The notes under the pieces are model-generated. The model was not told where the DNA came from. It made no database searches and saw only the letters and a program-made list of their open reading frames with translations. From positions 943,001 to 1,007,000 of the forward strand of contig NZ_FNSK01000001.1 in assembly GCF_900105075.1 (NCBI RefSeq): 64,000 nucleotides of DNA. Reading direction: 5' to 3'. The DNA is from Rhodobacter sp. 24-YEA-8. GTDB taxonomy: Bacteria > Pseudomonadota > Alphaproteobacteria > Rhodobacterales > Rhodobacteraceae. A program made the position numbers and the translations under genes. The stretch's first letter is position 1. Each line of letters starts with the position of its first letter. Positions 18,090 to 26,260 of this stretch are shown here, in pieces.

Positions 18090-18121
18090 CCGCAGGAACG
18101 GGCTGACAATCTACCATCACC

Positions 18122-18145
18122 TGGGGCGCGCTGATGGGCGCCCCA
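18122..18145 (+). terminator. Hairpin downstream of gdx
   Basis: TGGGGCGC and GCGCCCCA pair over an eight-base loop, 33 bases after the gdx stop. The following bases (CAACATA) lack a U-run, so termination is likely but unproven. Confidence 0.5.
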
Positions 18146-18262
18146 CAACATAGGCTGCCTGATGCGGTAATGGGGCAGATTACGGAAAAACCGTTTTGTG
18201 ATTTGGACTTACAGAGAAGAATTCACTAAACTGCCTGCAAGAAACCAAAGCCGGAGAGCAGG

Positions 18263-18697
18263 ATGCAACGGTTCGAATATAAGGTTGTTCCGGCGCCCCG
18301 CAGGGGCGAAAAGGCGCGTGGCGTCAAATCCGCGGAGGAGCGTTTCGCGCTGGCCCTGAGCACGGTGATGAATGAGCTGGGCGCCGAAGGCTGGGACTAT
18401 GTGCGCGCCGACAGCCTGCCTTGTGATGAGCGTTCGGGTCTGACCGGCACGAAAACCAGCTTTCAGAACATGCTGGTCTTTCGCCGCGAAATCCTTGCCG
18501 AGGCGCCGCGCGCTCCGGTATTCACGCGGGCTGCGGTGGCGCCTGCGGCTGCGCCCGCAGAGCCTGCGCCCGCGATCCCCGTTGCCGCCGCCCCCGAGAC
18601 TGCCGCCGTTCTGGCCCCGGTTCTGCATGCCCAGCCCCGTGAGGTGAATTCTGCGCCCTCGCTTGGTCCGGCGCGACCCGAAGTCGCGGCGGAATAG
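18263..18697 (+). CDS. DUF4177 domain protein
   Basis: 144 residues. The first 75 contain the DUF4177 pattern: MQRFEYKVVPAP at the start, then LSTVMNELGAEGWDYVRADSLPCDE and a closing LVFRRE strand. The C-terminal 65 residues are Ala/Pro-rich and low complexity, probably a flexible tail. The function of the family is unknown. The ATG at 18263 follows CCGGAGAGCAGG. It converges with the aminotransferase gene, ten bases apart. Confidence 0.82.
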   Translation: MQRFEYKVVPAPRRGEKARGVKSAEERFALALSTVMNELGAEGWDYVRADSLPCDERSGLTGTKTSFQNMLVFRREILAEAPRAPVFTRAAVAPAAAPAEPAPAIPVAAAPETAAVLAPVLHAQPREVNSAPSLGPARPEVAAE

Positions 18698-18706
18698 GCC
18701 CGCAGG

Positions 18707-19813
18707 TTATGATCCCTGCGCGGCGCGCAGGGCTTCGGGCAGGACTTCGGCGACCAGATCCAGCATCGGCTCCGGCCCGAGGCTGATGCGGATACAGCGA
18801 TCCAGAGGCGCGACACCAGGCATGCGGATGAACAATCCGCGTGCCTCGCATTGCGCGAGGATCCGGCGCGCGTAATCGCCATCGCGACCGCAGTCCATCG
18901 TGACGAAATTGGTGGCCGAGGGCAGGGGCTCCAGCCCGTTTTCGCGGGCGATCGCGCCCATCCGGTCGCGGGCCGCGCTGATGCGGGCGCGGATGGTCGG
19001 GATCCAGTCCGGGTCCTGCAGCGAGGCCAGCGCGCCCGCGAGGCTGATCCGCCCCATGCCGAAATGATCGCGGATCCGGTCGAAACTTCCGGTAAGATCG
19101 GGCGCGGCAATCGCATAGCCGACCCGCGCCCCTGCCAGCCCCCAGGCCTTTGAAAAGCTGCGCAACCGGATCACCTGCGGATGGTCGGCGGAAATATCGG
19201 GGATCGCCTCATCCGGGGCGAGCTCTGCATAGGCCTCGTCCAACACGAGGAGCGTTTCCGGCGGCAGCGCATCGGCAAGCGCGCGGATCGTGGCGCCGGG
19301 ATGATGGCTGCCCATCGGATTGTCGGGATTGGCGAGATAGAGGAGCCTCGCGCGATGGGTCTTTGCCGCTGCAAGCAGCGCCTCGGGGTCTTCATGCGCG
19401 CCAAGATAGGGCACCCGGACCAGGTCGGCGCCGGCACCCGCGACGTGGAAATTGAAGGTCGGATAGGCGCCAAGGCTTGTCACCACCGTCTCGCCGGGTT
19501 GCAGCACCATCCGGCACAAAAGACCAAGCAGCGTATCCACCCCCGCCGCAATAGCGATATGGTCGGGCGTGCAGCCGTGGCGGGCGGCAAGTGCCTGTTT
19601 CAGGTCGTAATTTTCGGGGTCTGCATACATCCACACCTCGGACGCCGCAGCCTGCATCGCAGCCAGCGCGCGGGGTGAGGGGCCAAAGCCGCTTTCATTG
19701 GCGCCCAGCCGGGCGCGGAAGGGGCGGCCGGTGCGGCGCTCCAGCGTCTCGGGGCCGGTAAAGGGCACGGTGGCGGGAAGGGCGGCAATGCGGGGCGTAA
19801 GGAAGCGGCTCAT
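18707..19813 (-). CDS. PLP-dependent aminotransferase (HisC-like, class I/II)
   Basis: About 368 residues of fold-type I aminotransferase. The PLP lysine is in LRSFSKAWGLAGARVGYA, with LANPDNPMGS and LVLDEAYAEL upstream. Similarity to histidinol-phosphate aminotransferase is clear, but the gene is not near other his genes, so it may act on aromatic or other amino acids. The start at 19813 (MSRFLTPRI) is chosen over an ATG 24 bases upstream, which has no added conserved sequence. The inositol-phosphatase gene lies upstream on the same strand. Confidence 0.9.
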   Translation of the reverse strand: MSRFLTPRIAALPATVPFTGPETLERRTGRPFRARLGANESGFGPSPRALAAMQAAASEVWMYADPENYDLKQALAARHGCTPDHIAIAAGVDTLLGLLCRMVLQPGETVVTSLGAYPTFNFHVAGAGADLVRVPYLGAHEDPEALLAAAKTHRARLLYLANPDNPMGSHHPGATIRALADALPPETLLVLDEAYAELAPDEAIPDISADHPQVIRLRSFSKAWGLAGARVGYAIAAPDLTGSFDRIRDHFGMGRISLAGALASLQDPDWIPTIRARISAARDRMGAIARENGLEPLPSATNFVTMDCGRDGDYARRILAQCEARGLFIRMPGVAPLDRCIRISLGPEPMLDLVAEVLPEALRAAQGS

Positions 19814-19897
19814 GATGCGCGACAATGGCCGCTTCACCGTGCCCCGGCAAGAGGCGGGATACGCCTCTGCGGGGGGATATGGCCCGGGTCGCGCGTC

Positions 19898-20686
19898 TCA
19901 GCCGCGCAGCAGGCCTGCGAGCTGGTTGAAGATCTGGTCATTGGCGGCGATGACCGACCCGCTGTCGAGCGGATCCTGATTTTCGCGGATGCCTTCCACC
20001 AGACCGCCGGCCTCTTTGACCAGCAAAAGACCCGCAGCCATATCCCAGGCCTTCAGCTCGCGCTGGAAACAGCCCTCATAGCGCCCGGCGGCGACCCAGG
20101 CGAGATCAAGCGCCGACGATCCGGACGAGCGCACGCCAGCGGTGCCGGGGCTGACCAGCGAGAGGTCTTTCATCGTCGCAGGCAGTGTTTTTTGTGCGCC
20201 ATGCGGGACGCCGGTGACAAACAGCGATTCATGCAGGCTGCGCCGCCCCGAGACCCGCAGGCGGCGATTGTCATTCAGCCAGCAGCCCGAGCCTTTTTCG
20301 GCATAGAACATCTCGTCCTTCGGCGCGTCATAGACCACCGCCGAGACGATCTCGCCCTTATGTTCCAGCGCGATAGAGATCGACCAGTGCGGGATCCCGT
20401 GCAGGAAGTTATTGGTTCCGTCCAGCGGATCGACGATCCAGCGCCGCGTCGGGTCCTGGCCTTCGGTGCCGCCGGTTTCCTCGCCCAGCCAGCCGTAAGA
20501 CGGGCGCGCGCCCATCAGGTCTTCCTTGATGATGCGCTCGGCCTCGCGATCGGCTTTCGAGACGAAATCGCCCGGACCTTTGGCGGAAACCTGGAGGTTC
20601 TCGACCTCGCGGAAGTCCTTGACCAGCGAGCGCGCAGCCTTGCGGGCGGCCTTGATCATAAGGTTCAGGTTGGCGCTTCCCTGCAT
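19898..20686 (-). CDS. suhB: Inositol monophosphatase family protein (SuhB-like)
   Basis: 262 residues. Metal-binding motifs are complete: GEETGG (Glu), WIVDPLDGTNNF (Asp, Asp) and ELKAWDMAAG (Asp). The family hydrolyses inositol-1-phosphate or related phosphates using Mg2+/Li+-sensitive catalysis; SuhB of enterobacteria also acts in rRNA antitermination. The start MQGSANLNLMIKAARKAA is the usual family N-terminus. It lies upstream of the aminotransferase on the same strand, 84 bases apart. Confidence 0.93.
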   Translation of the reverse strand: MQGSANLNLMIKAARKAARSLVKDFREVENLQVSAKGPGDFVSKADREAERIIKEDLMGARPSYGWLGEETGGTEGQDPTRRWIVDPLDGTNNFLHGIPHWSISIALEHKGEIVSAVVYDAPKDEMFYAEKGSGCWLNDNRRLRVSGRRSLHESLFVTGVPHGAQKTLPATMKDLSLVSPGTAGVRSSGSSALDLAWVAAGRYEGCFQRELKAWDMAAGLLLVKEAGGLVEGIRENQDPLDSGSVIAANDQIFNQLAGLLRG

Positions 20687-20866
20687 GGGCGGACTCCGGG
20701 TCAGGCATTGGCTGGAACGGATGGGCCTTACAGGGAAAGACGCGGGAAGGAAAGGGCCGGAAGCAGCCCGCAGGCGCGGTCAGGGCCGGGAATTGCGACC
20801 TTTTGTGCTATGGCGCTGTGGCTGTCCTGGCCAAAGAATGGCTCAGGGACTGACGGCAGGGAAAAG

Positions 20867-21343
20867 ATGCAGCCAGAGATCGTGACACTTGCCGGGCCGG
20901 ACAGGCTCCGGTTTTACGATTGCGCGCGGGCAGAACTGCCGGTCGCCCTCGGCGCGTTGGAGGTCTGGAACCTGATCATGACCGGGCCACAGCCGCTGAT
21001 GCAACTGGCCTTCCGGATCCGCGATGCGGTCTCCGCGCGGTTCGGCGTGCGGCGGATCGGCGGCTTTTCCGGCACAAGCCACGACAGGGTCGGGACGGGG
21101 GATCGGCTGGATTTCTTTCTGGTCGAACATGCCGGGCCGCATCTTCTGGTTCTCACCGAACGCGACCGCCATCTCGATGTGATGACCTGTATCTCGACTG
21201 CGGGAAATATGGTGGCGATCACCTCATCGGTGATCACCCATAATCTTTATGGCCGGATCTATATGCTGCCGGTCGGCATCGCCCATCGGTTTATTGTGCG
21301 CAATATGCTCCGGCGATTGCGGCACCGGCTGATGCGGCGCTGA
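20867..21343 (+). CDS. DUF2867 family protein
   Basis: 158 residues. The LRFYDCARAELP start, the middle WNLIMTGPQPLMQLAFRIRDAV, GTGDRLDFFLVE and the C-terminal TLY-like ISSVITHNLYGRIYMLPVGIAHRFIV match DUF2867, a SRPBCC-like helix-grip family. The function is unknown. The ATG at 20867 follows GGCAGGGAAAAG. The same frame stays open far upstream through suhB antisense sequence, which I do not count. Confidence 0.85.
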   Translation: MQPEIVTLAGPDRLRFYDCARAELPVALGALEVWNLIMTGPQPLMQLAFRIRDAVSARFGVRRIGGFSGTSHDRVGTGDRLDFFLVEHAGPHLLVLTERDRHLDVMTCISTAGNMVAITSSVITHNLYGRIYMLPVGIAHRFIVRNMLRRLRHRLMRR

Positions 21344-21380
21344 ACCCGCCGGCCGTCCTGCGAGGGTGCGGCGCCTGTGA

Positions 21381-22238
21381 TCAGTCGAGGATCTCGACCT
21401 TCATCTTCGACTTGCCCTCTTGCTGCACCATCGCGAAGAGCACCTTCGCATTGGCGCGGCTGAGGCGCACGCAGCCCGCCGAGGCCGGGCGGCCAAGCTT
21501 TGATTCCTGATCGGTGCCATGGATCGCATAATTGCCGCTGTAGAAAATCGAATAGGGCATCGGCGCGTTGTTATAGAGTGAGGATTTATGGTTCTTCGAC
21601 AGCCATTGCGGCTTGAAGCTGCCTTTGGGCGTCACTTTGCCCTTCCGCGCGGTCGAGACCGGCCATTCATGAAGAACCTCGCCATTATACCGAACCTCCA
21701 TCATCTGCCGCGAGATCGAGACGCGAACCTCGATGGTCTCACGCCGGAGTTCCTCGACAATTGCCGCCGCCCGGGTCACGCCCGAGGTCGCCGCCTCCAG
21801 CACGATTTCCACCGGTATGGCAGGGTCTTGCGGCAGCGAGGCAGATGCAAAGGGCTCTGACACCAGGGGTTCCACAGTGCCGGTCCAGGTGGTTCCGGTC
21901 TCGCTCGTTCCGGGTTCTGATGTGAGAGTGCCGGGTATCGGCGCTCCGCTCAGCCCCTCAACGCTTTCGGGTTGTTCCAGGATCTGGGCTGTATCTTTAC
22001 CCGTGTCCAGCGTCGCTGCAGAAAGAATTTCCTCTGCGAGGGTGCCCGCCTGTTTCACCGGATCTTCGGTGCCCGGATCCGCGGTGATGATTTCGGGTTT
22101 TATGAACTTCGCGCCGGGGGCGGCAGCGGGGCTGCTGGAAGGGCTGTCGGTCACTGCGCCGGGTTGAGTTTCTGCCTGCAGCGGAGCCGCGGCCAGGGCC
22201 AGGATAAGCGCCAGAGCGGGCAAGAAATCTGCGCGCAT
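21381..22238 (-). CDS. L,D-transpeptidase (YkuD domain), secreted
   Basis: 285 residues. The Sec signal MRADFLPALALILALAAAPLQA is followed by about 140 residues of low-complexity Pro/Thr/Ser/Glu linker. The C-terminal YkuD domain carries IHGTDQESKLGRPASAGCVRL with the catalytic His and Cys. Such enzymes make 3-3 cross-links in peptidoglycan or attach proteins to it. The start at 22238 follows GGAGAGTATT. An ATG at 22253 is possible but would place that site inside the gene. The open frame to 22547 is not supported. Confidence 0.92.
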   Translation of the reverse strand: MRADFLPALALILALAAAPLQAETQPGAVTDSPSSSPAAAPGAKFIKPEIITADPGTEDPVKQAGTLAEEILSAATLDTGKDTAQILEQPESVEGLSGAPIPGTLTSEPGTSETGTTWTGTVEPLVSEPFASASLPQDPAIPVEIVLEAATSGVTRAAAIVEELRRETIEVRVSISRQMMEVRYNGEVLHEWPVSTARKGKVTPKGSFKPQWLSKNHKSSLYNNAPMPYSIFYSGNYAIHGTDQESKLGRPASAGCVRLSRANAKVLFAMVQQEGKSKMKVEILD

Positions 22239-22390
22239 AATACTCTCCGTCATCGTCAAATCGGAAAACAGGTGGTCATGGCTCAGCTTTTGGCGGGGCT
22301 GGAAAATAGTCAACGACGATTCGGTCAATGCCAGGTTATGAAATCCCGCCTTTTGCAGCGAAAAGCCGCTTAGAACAGCAAAGTTGCAGT

Positions 22391-23296
22391 TCAGCCACGC
22401 TGCAGCCGCACCGCCTCGATCCGGGCAAGCCGCAGGAAATGCGCCATATAGGGGCGGGTGCTGTCCTCTTCGCGCGTGGCGGCATACATGCGTTTCAGAA
22501 CCGGTTCCGGCCCCAGCGGACGGGTGACATAGTCGCTGGACCTGCACACTTCGCGCATCACCCAGTCGGGCAGCACTGCCACACCCCGGTTCGATCCGAC
22601 AAGCATCAGGATCACCGCCGTCAGCTCGGCCGTGCGATGGCCACGGGGTTCTACCTTGGCCGGGGTCAGGACTTCGGTGAAGAGATCGAGCCGGTCGCGG
22701 CTGACCGGATAGGTGATCACCACCTGATCGCGGAAATCTTCGGCCCGAATGAACTCTTTCGCCGCAAGCGGGTTTTGCGACGAGGCCACGAAGGTCGGAT
22801 GATAGTCGAAGAGCGGATTGAAGGTGATACCGTTTTGCGCGGCCGGGTCCGAGGTGATCACCAGATCGACCTCTTCACGATTGAGCGCCGGCATGGCATC
22901 AAAGGCGAGGCCCGCGCGGATATCGACATCCACCTCGGGCCAGGCGCGGCGGAACATTTCCAGCACCGGAAACAGCCAGTCATAGCAGGCATGGCATTCC
23001 AGCGTGATATGCAGCCGCCCTGATTTCCCCGATCTCAGGGCAATGAATTCCTCTTCCAGCGCGTCGATTTCGGGCAGGATACGATCTGCAAGTTTCAGCA
23101 TCCGAAACCCTGCCGCTGAAAGCCGCATCGGTTTCGAGCGCCGGACAAAGAGCTCCATCCCCGCCTGATCCTCCAGCCCAGCGACCTGATGCGACAGTGC
23201 CGACTGGGTCATGTTCATCATCTCGGCGGCGCGGGCGAGGCCGCCTGCGGTATGGATGGCGCGGATGGTGCGAAGGTGGCGGATCTCGATATACAT
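22391..23296 (-). CDS. metR: LysR-type regulator MetR
   Basis: 301 residues. The N-terminal helix-turn-helix (AAEMMNMTQSALSHQVAGLE) is typical. The effector domain has MetR-specific stretches such as EEVDLVITSDP, FDYHPTFVAS, YPVSRDRLDLF and GVAVLPDWV. MetR senses homocysteine and activates methionine genes. It is divergent from metF, 88 bases apart, and the spacer holds a perfect inverted repeat. This position strongly suggests that it controls metF. Confidence 0.93.
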   Translation of the reverse strand: MYIEIRHLRTIRAIHTAGGLARAAEMMNMTQSALSHQVAGLEDQAGMELFVRRSKPMRLSAAGFRMLKLADRILPEIDALEEEFIALRSGKSGRLHITLECHACYDWLFPVLEMFRRAWPEVDVDIRAGLAFDAMPALNREEVDLVITSDPAAQNGITFNPLFDYHPTFVASSQNPLAAKEFIRAEDFRDQVVITYPVSRDRLDLFTEVLTPAKVEPRGHRTAELTAVILMLVGSNRGVAVLPDWVMREVCRSSDYVTRPLGPEPVLKRMYAATREEDSTRPYMAHFLRLARIEAVRLQRG

Positions 23297-23303
23297 GTGC
23301 CGT

Positions 23304-23331
23304 ATTCATAAAGATGCTGAGGATTATGAAT
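23304..23331. promoter_or_regulatory. Inverted repeat in the metR-metF spacer (candidate MetR operator)
   Basis: ATTCATAA (23304-23311) and TTATGAAT (23324-23331) form perfect eight-base arms separated by 12 bases. The arms contain TTCA and TGAA, the half-sites in the known MetR consensus. The left arm begins eight bases from the metR start codon, so binding would also repress metR. Confidence 0.7.
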
Positions 23332-23384
23332 TTGTCTCACATTGGGGAATCTGCGACAAGGGGCTTGTTCACGGAGACCCGATC

Positions 23385-24254
23385 ATGACGAAAACGCCGC
23401 GCATCTCGTTCGAGTTTTTCCCGCCGCAGGGGCTCGATGCCTCGTTCCGGCTTTGGGATACGGTGCAGGCGCTGGCACCGATGCAGCCGGAATTCGTTTC
23501 GGTTACCTATGGTGCGGGCGGCACGACGCGCAAGCTGACCCATGAGGCGGTCGGGATCATCCATCGCAATTACGGGCTGAATGTCGCCGCACATCTGACC
23601 TGTGTCGATGCGTCGAAAGCCGAGACGATGGAGATTGTCGAGAGCTATTACGAGGCCGGGGTGCGCGAGATCGTGGCGCTGCGCGGCGATGCACCCAAAG
23701 GTGCGGCCGCCTGGGAAAAGCATCCTGAGGGTTTTGCGTCTTCGGTCGAGCTGGTCGGGGCGATTGCAAAGACCGGCAAGTTCAAAGTGCGGGTCGGTGC
23801 CTATCCGGAACCGCATCCCGACAGCGCCTCGACGCAAGCAGATGTCGATTTCCTCAGGCGCAAGATCGATGCCGGTGCGACTTCGGCCATGACCCAGTTC
23901 TTCTTTGAGGCGGATACGTTCTTCCGCTTCCGCGATGCCTGCGTAAAGGCGGGGATCACGGCGCCGGTCATTCCGGGGATCCTGCCGATCACTTCCTGGG
24001 ACGGGGCGAAGAAATTCGCGAAACGCTGCGGGACGGATGTACCGGCGAAGCTTGACGAGGCCTTCACCCGCGCCAAACGCGACGGGCGTGAAGAGCTTTA
24101 CGCGCTGGCGCAATGCACCCAGCTTTGCGACCGGCTGATCGAGGGCGGGGTTGAGGATCTGCATTTCTACACGCTGAACCGCCCGGAGCTGACGCGCGAA
24201 GTGGTGCGCGCGCTTGGAATCCAGCCGCAGCTGGTTCTGGAAAACGTCGCCTGA
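23385..24254 (+). CDS. metF: Methylenetetrahydrofolate reductase
   Basis: 289 residues with the MetF TIM-barrel motifs: ISFEFFPPQG, SVTYGAGGTTR, AHLTCVDAS, IVALRGDAPKG, QFFFEADTF and the final LHFYTLNRPELT. The FAD-dependent enzyme reduces 5,10-methylene-THF to 5-methyl-THF for methionine synthesis. The ATG at 23385 follows ACGGAGACCCGATC. An open frame extends to 23211 across the metR spacer but is not coding. MetR is divergent. Confidence 0.97.
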   Translation: MTKTPRISFEFFPPQGLDASFRLWDTVQALAPMQPEFVSVTYGAGGTTRKLTHEAVGIIHRNYGLNVAAHLTCVDASKAETMEIVESYYEAGVREIVALRGDAPKGAAAWEKHPEGFASSVELVGAIAKTGKFKVRVGAYPEPHPDSASTQADVDFLRRKIDAGATSAMTQFFFEADTFFRFRDACVKAGITAPVIPGILPITSWDGAKKFAKRCGTDVPAKLDEAFTRAKRDGREELYALAQCTQLCDRLIEGGVEDLHFYTLNRPELTREVVRALGIQPQLVLENVA

Positions 24255-24323
24255 GGGCGAGCGAAGGCAGTGCTGCATCCGGATAGAGGCCGCTTGCAGC
24301 CTGAAGCAATCTCCCTGGCGGTT

Positions 24324-24366
24324 CCGTTCCCTCGCTGCGGCGAGAAGGACGGGGCCGCATTTTTTA
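24324..24366 (+). terminator. Intrinsic terminator after metF
   Basis: CCG(T)TCC-CTCGC-TGC-GCGAG-AA-GGACGG gives an 11-pair interrupted stem, followed by GGCCGCATTTTTTATT. An alternative stem GCGGC/GCCGC reaches the T-tract directly. It lies about 70 bases after the metF stop. Confidence 0.75.
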
Positions 24367-24454
24367 TTGTCGCGAGGGGGGTGCCCCGGCTGCCCGGGCT
24401 CGGCTATCTTCGGGCGGTGAGCGGGGCCTGAAGGGCCGATGACGGGGAAATGAG

Positions 24455-24892
24455 ATGGCAAAACAGGTCATGCTTCTGAACGGGCCGAACCTGAACCTGC
24501 TGGGCAAGCGCCAGCCGGAGATCTACGGGCATGAGACGCTCGCCGATATCGAGGCAATGGTGGCCCGGCTGGCGGAGTCGTTCGGGTTCGGGCTGGTGGC
24601 GCATCAGTCGAACCATGAGGGCGCGCTTGTGGATCATATCCATGAGGCGCGGGACAGCTCCGTTGCGATCATCATCAATCCCGGCGCCTATTCGCATACT
24701 TCGGTGGCCATCCTTGATGCGCTGAACGCATTCGAGGGGGTGGTGATCGAGGTGCATATCTCGAACATCCACAAACGCGAGGCGTTCCGCCATCATTCCT
24801 ATGTCTCGGCGCGCGCCGATGGGGTCATCGCGGGCTGCGGCACCGAAGGCTATGCTTTTGCGCTGCGTCGCATTGCGACGCTGATCGGCTGA
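24455..24892 (+). CDS. aroQ: 3-Dehydroquinate dehydratase, type II
   Basis: 145 residues, the usual dodecameric type II size. Conserved motifs are [17 protein letters not shown] (with catalytic Tyr/Arg region), [20 protein letters not shown] and [17 protein letters not shown]. It removes water from 3-dehydroquinate in the shikimate pathway. The ATG at 24455 follows GGGGAAATGAG. It stands alone after the metF terminator and is followed by a tandem-hairpin repeat. Confidence 0.97.
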   Translation: MAKQVMLLNGPNLNLLGKRQPEIYGHETLADIEAMVARLAESFGFGLVAHQSNHEGALVDHIHEARDSSVAIIINPGAYSHTSVAILDALNAFEGVVIEVHISNIHKREAFRHHSYVSARADGVIAGCGTEGYAFALRRIATLIG

Positions 24893-24914
24893 AGCCGGAT
24901 CACCCGGGCGAAGC

Positions 24915-24957
24915 GTTTCCTTTCAAAGGAAACGCGCCGATTTCTTTGAAGAAATCG
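24915..24957. repeat. Tandem-hairpin repeat, copy 1
   Basis: GTTTCCTTTCAAAGGAAAC (24915-24933) and CGATTTCTTTGAAGAAATCG (24938-24957) are two near-perfect hairpins four bases apart, 22 bases after the aroQ stop. A matching pair in reverse order is found at 35982-36025. Confidence 0.8.
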
Positions 24958-25740
24958 TCCACCTCTGGTCAGGCGCGTGATGGCAAGGACGCGGCGCGCG
25001 CTTTGGCCAGGGTGGCCAGATCAGGCGCGCGAGCACCGCTTTGACGCCGTCACACGGCGAGAAGGCGCCGCAATACAAGATCGCCTGTGTCTGCGAGAAA
25101 TCCGGCATCCAGGCCATGACCTGATTGGGGCGCGGGTAAAACGTCCCGATGCCCCCGATCACCGGGGGGCGGGCAGGGAAGACCAGTCAGGTAACGTGCT
25201 GCATCAGCCCCCGCAACGTCGCTGTGAAGGGGAGCCAGGCGGCGCGGGATCAGGCCCGCGACGTCTGATCCCTTGCCGGGGACGCGCGAAGGCCAGCGCT
25301 TCGGTGATGATTGGCAAGGGGATCCAATGGCCCGGGGTCAGGAACAGGATGCCGGTCACCGAAAGTGCGGTGCGGGGGCTTATATCTATCCTTGCCGCTG
25401 ACGCTGACCGAACCGCTTTGTGCTGCGATCAGACTGGCAAGAAGTCGGTCTTGCCCGAACCGTTGCGGCCGATGATGGCAACTCCCGGCGCTGACGGGTT
25501 CAGGTCCGGGCCTGCCGGAATGCTGGCGTCCCCATGAACCCGCGCAGCTCCGGCGCGAATGATCAGAGGCGGGGGCAGATCAGTCCGCAGGGGCAAAGCG
25601 GCGGCTGGTTCCGGGATTGCGGTAAGACAGATCGGGCTGGGGCCGAAGCGCGCGTCTGTGACCTGTCTGTGCGTCGGGCCCGGCGCTGCCTGGTCCCACT
25701 GGAACGTCAGCGCAGATGCTACGGCCTGTCACTGCGTGCT
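24923..25740 (-). pseudogene. Decayed ABC-transporter ATPase region
   Basis: On the minus strand a frame with PPLIIRAGAARVHGD and VAIIGRNGSGKT (Walker A, encoded near 25450-25490) meets a stop seven codons after the P-loop. The adjacent frame continues exactly as an ABC ATPase would after its P-loop: LLASLIAAQSGSVSVSGKDRY. It then stops near 25250, with further fragments in the third frame (IITEALAFARPRQGI). Still further on, a 79-residue open piece (24923-25162; IGTFYPRPNQVMAWMPDF) is unrecognised. The pattern is a gene broken by several frameshifts. Family: ABC ATPase; substrate unknown. The outer limits are approximate. Confidence 0.7.
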
Positions 25741-25757
25741 GTTCAGACAGAAACAGC

Positions 25758-25783
25758 CCCGGCGACAGATCGTTCCGGGGCTG
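25758..25783 (-). terminator. Terminator of the glycine-zipper lipoprotein gene
   Basis: On the minus strand AGCCCCGG and CCGGGGCT form an eight-pair stem with a 10-12 base loop, followed by GTTTCTGT. It lies about 80 bases after the stop codon. Confidence 0.65.
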
Positions 25784-25863
25784 GGTTGGAACAGGGCGGC
25801 CGGCAAACCGAACGGCATCCGACGAGCGCATGCGTGGTCGAAACCGGCAGATGCGCCTCAGGG

Positions 25864-26130
25864 TCAGCAGGCTGCGACGTAGCGCTGGCCGGCCGAGTTG
25901 CGGTAATAGCACTGACCTTTGGTCGAGGTCTGGCCGAGATAGGTGCCTGCGGCTGCGCCCAGAGCCGCACCGATCAGCGCGCCTTTGCCCATATCGTCGC
26001 CCGAAGACAGAGCGGCGCCTGCGGCTGCGCCGGCGACGCCGCCAAGCACGGTGTTCTGGGTAGGCGTGGTCTCGACACAGGCGGAAAGCGCCAGGCCGGA
26101 GAGCGAGAGAGCAAGGACGATCGCTTTCAT
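25864..26130 (-). CDS. Glycine-zipper lipoprotein
   Basis: 88 residues. The signal MKAIVLALSLSGLALSAC has a lipobox with Cys18. The mature part has a glycine-zipper region (LGGVAGAAAGAAL and GALIGAALGAAAGTYLG), then a short tail QCYYRNSAGQRYVAAC with three Cys residues. Proteins of this kind (YMGG/2TM glycine-zipper type) sit in the outer membrane, and their function is mostly unclear. The ATG at 26130 follows a GAGGTTGTC site. It is downstream of gabT, with two hairpins between. Confidence 0.85.
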   Translation of the reverse strand: MKAIVLALSLSGLALSACVETTPTQNTVLGGVAGAAAGAALSSGDDMGKGALIGAALGAAAGTYLGQTSTKGQCYYRNSAGQRYVAAC

Positions 26131-26174
26131 GACAACCTCATATGGTTCGCTCCGCAGAGCTTTGGAGAGCTTTG

Positions 26175-26246
26175 GTTTTGGGCCGCGCGGTAAACGCGGC
26201 CCGATGCCAAAAGGTTCCCTGACTGCGAAGCCTCAGTCAATTATCA
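26175..26246 (-). terminator. Two hairpins between gabT and the glycine-zipper gene
   Basis: On the minus strand TGACTG...CAGTCA and then GGGCCGCG-TTTACCG-CGCGGCCC form stems of six and eight pairs after the gabT stop. Neither is followed by a strong U-run, so they may end gabT transcripts or act as the 5' leader of the lipoprotein gene. Confidence 0.5.
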
Positions 26247-26260
26247 CTTTCTGACAGCGT

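Noticed and set aside
23297..23384. SAM riboswitch upstream of metF
   Set aside because: The 88-base spacer is too short and lacks the SAM-II pseudoknot pattern; the inverted repeat suits MetR binding instead.
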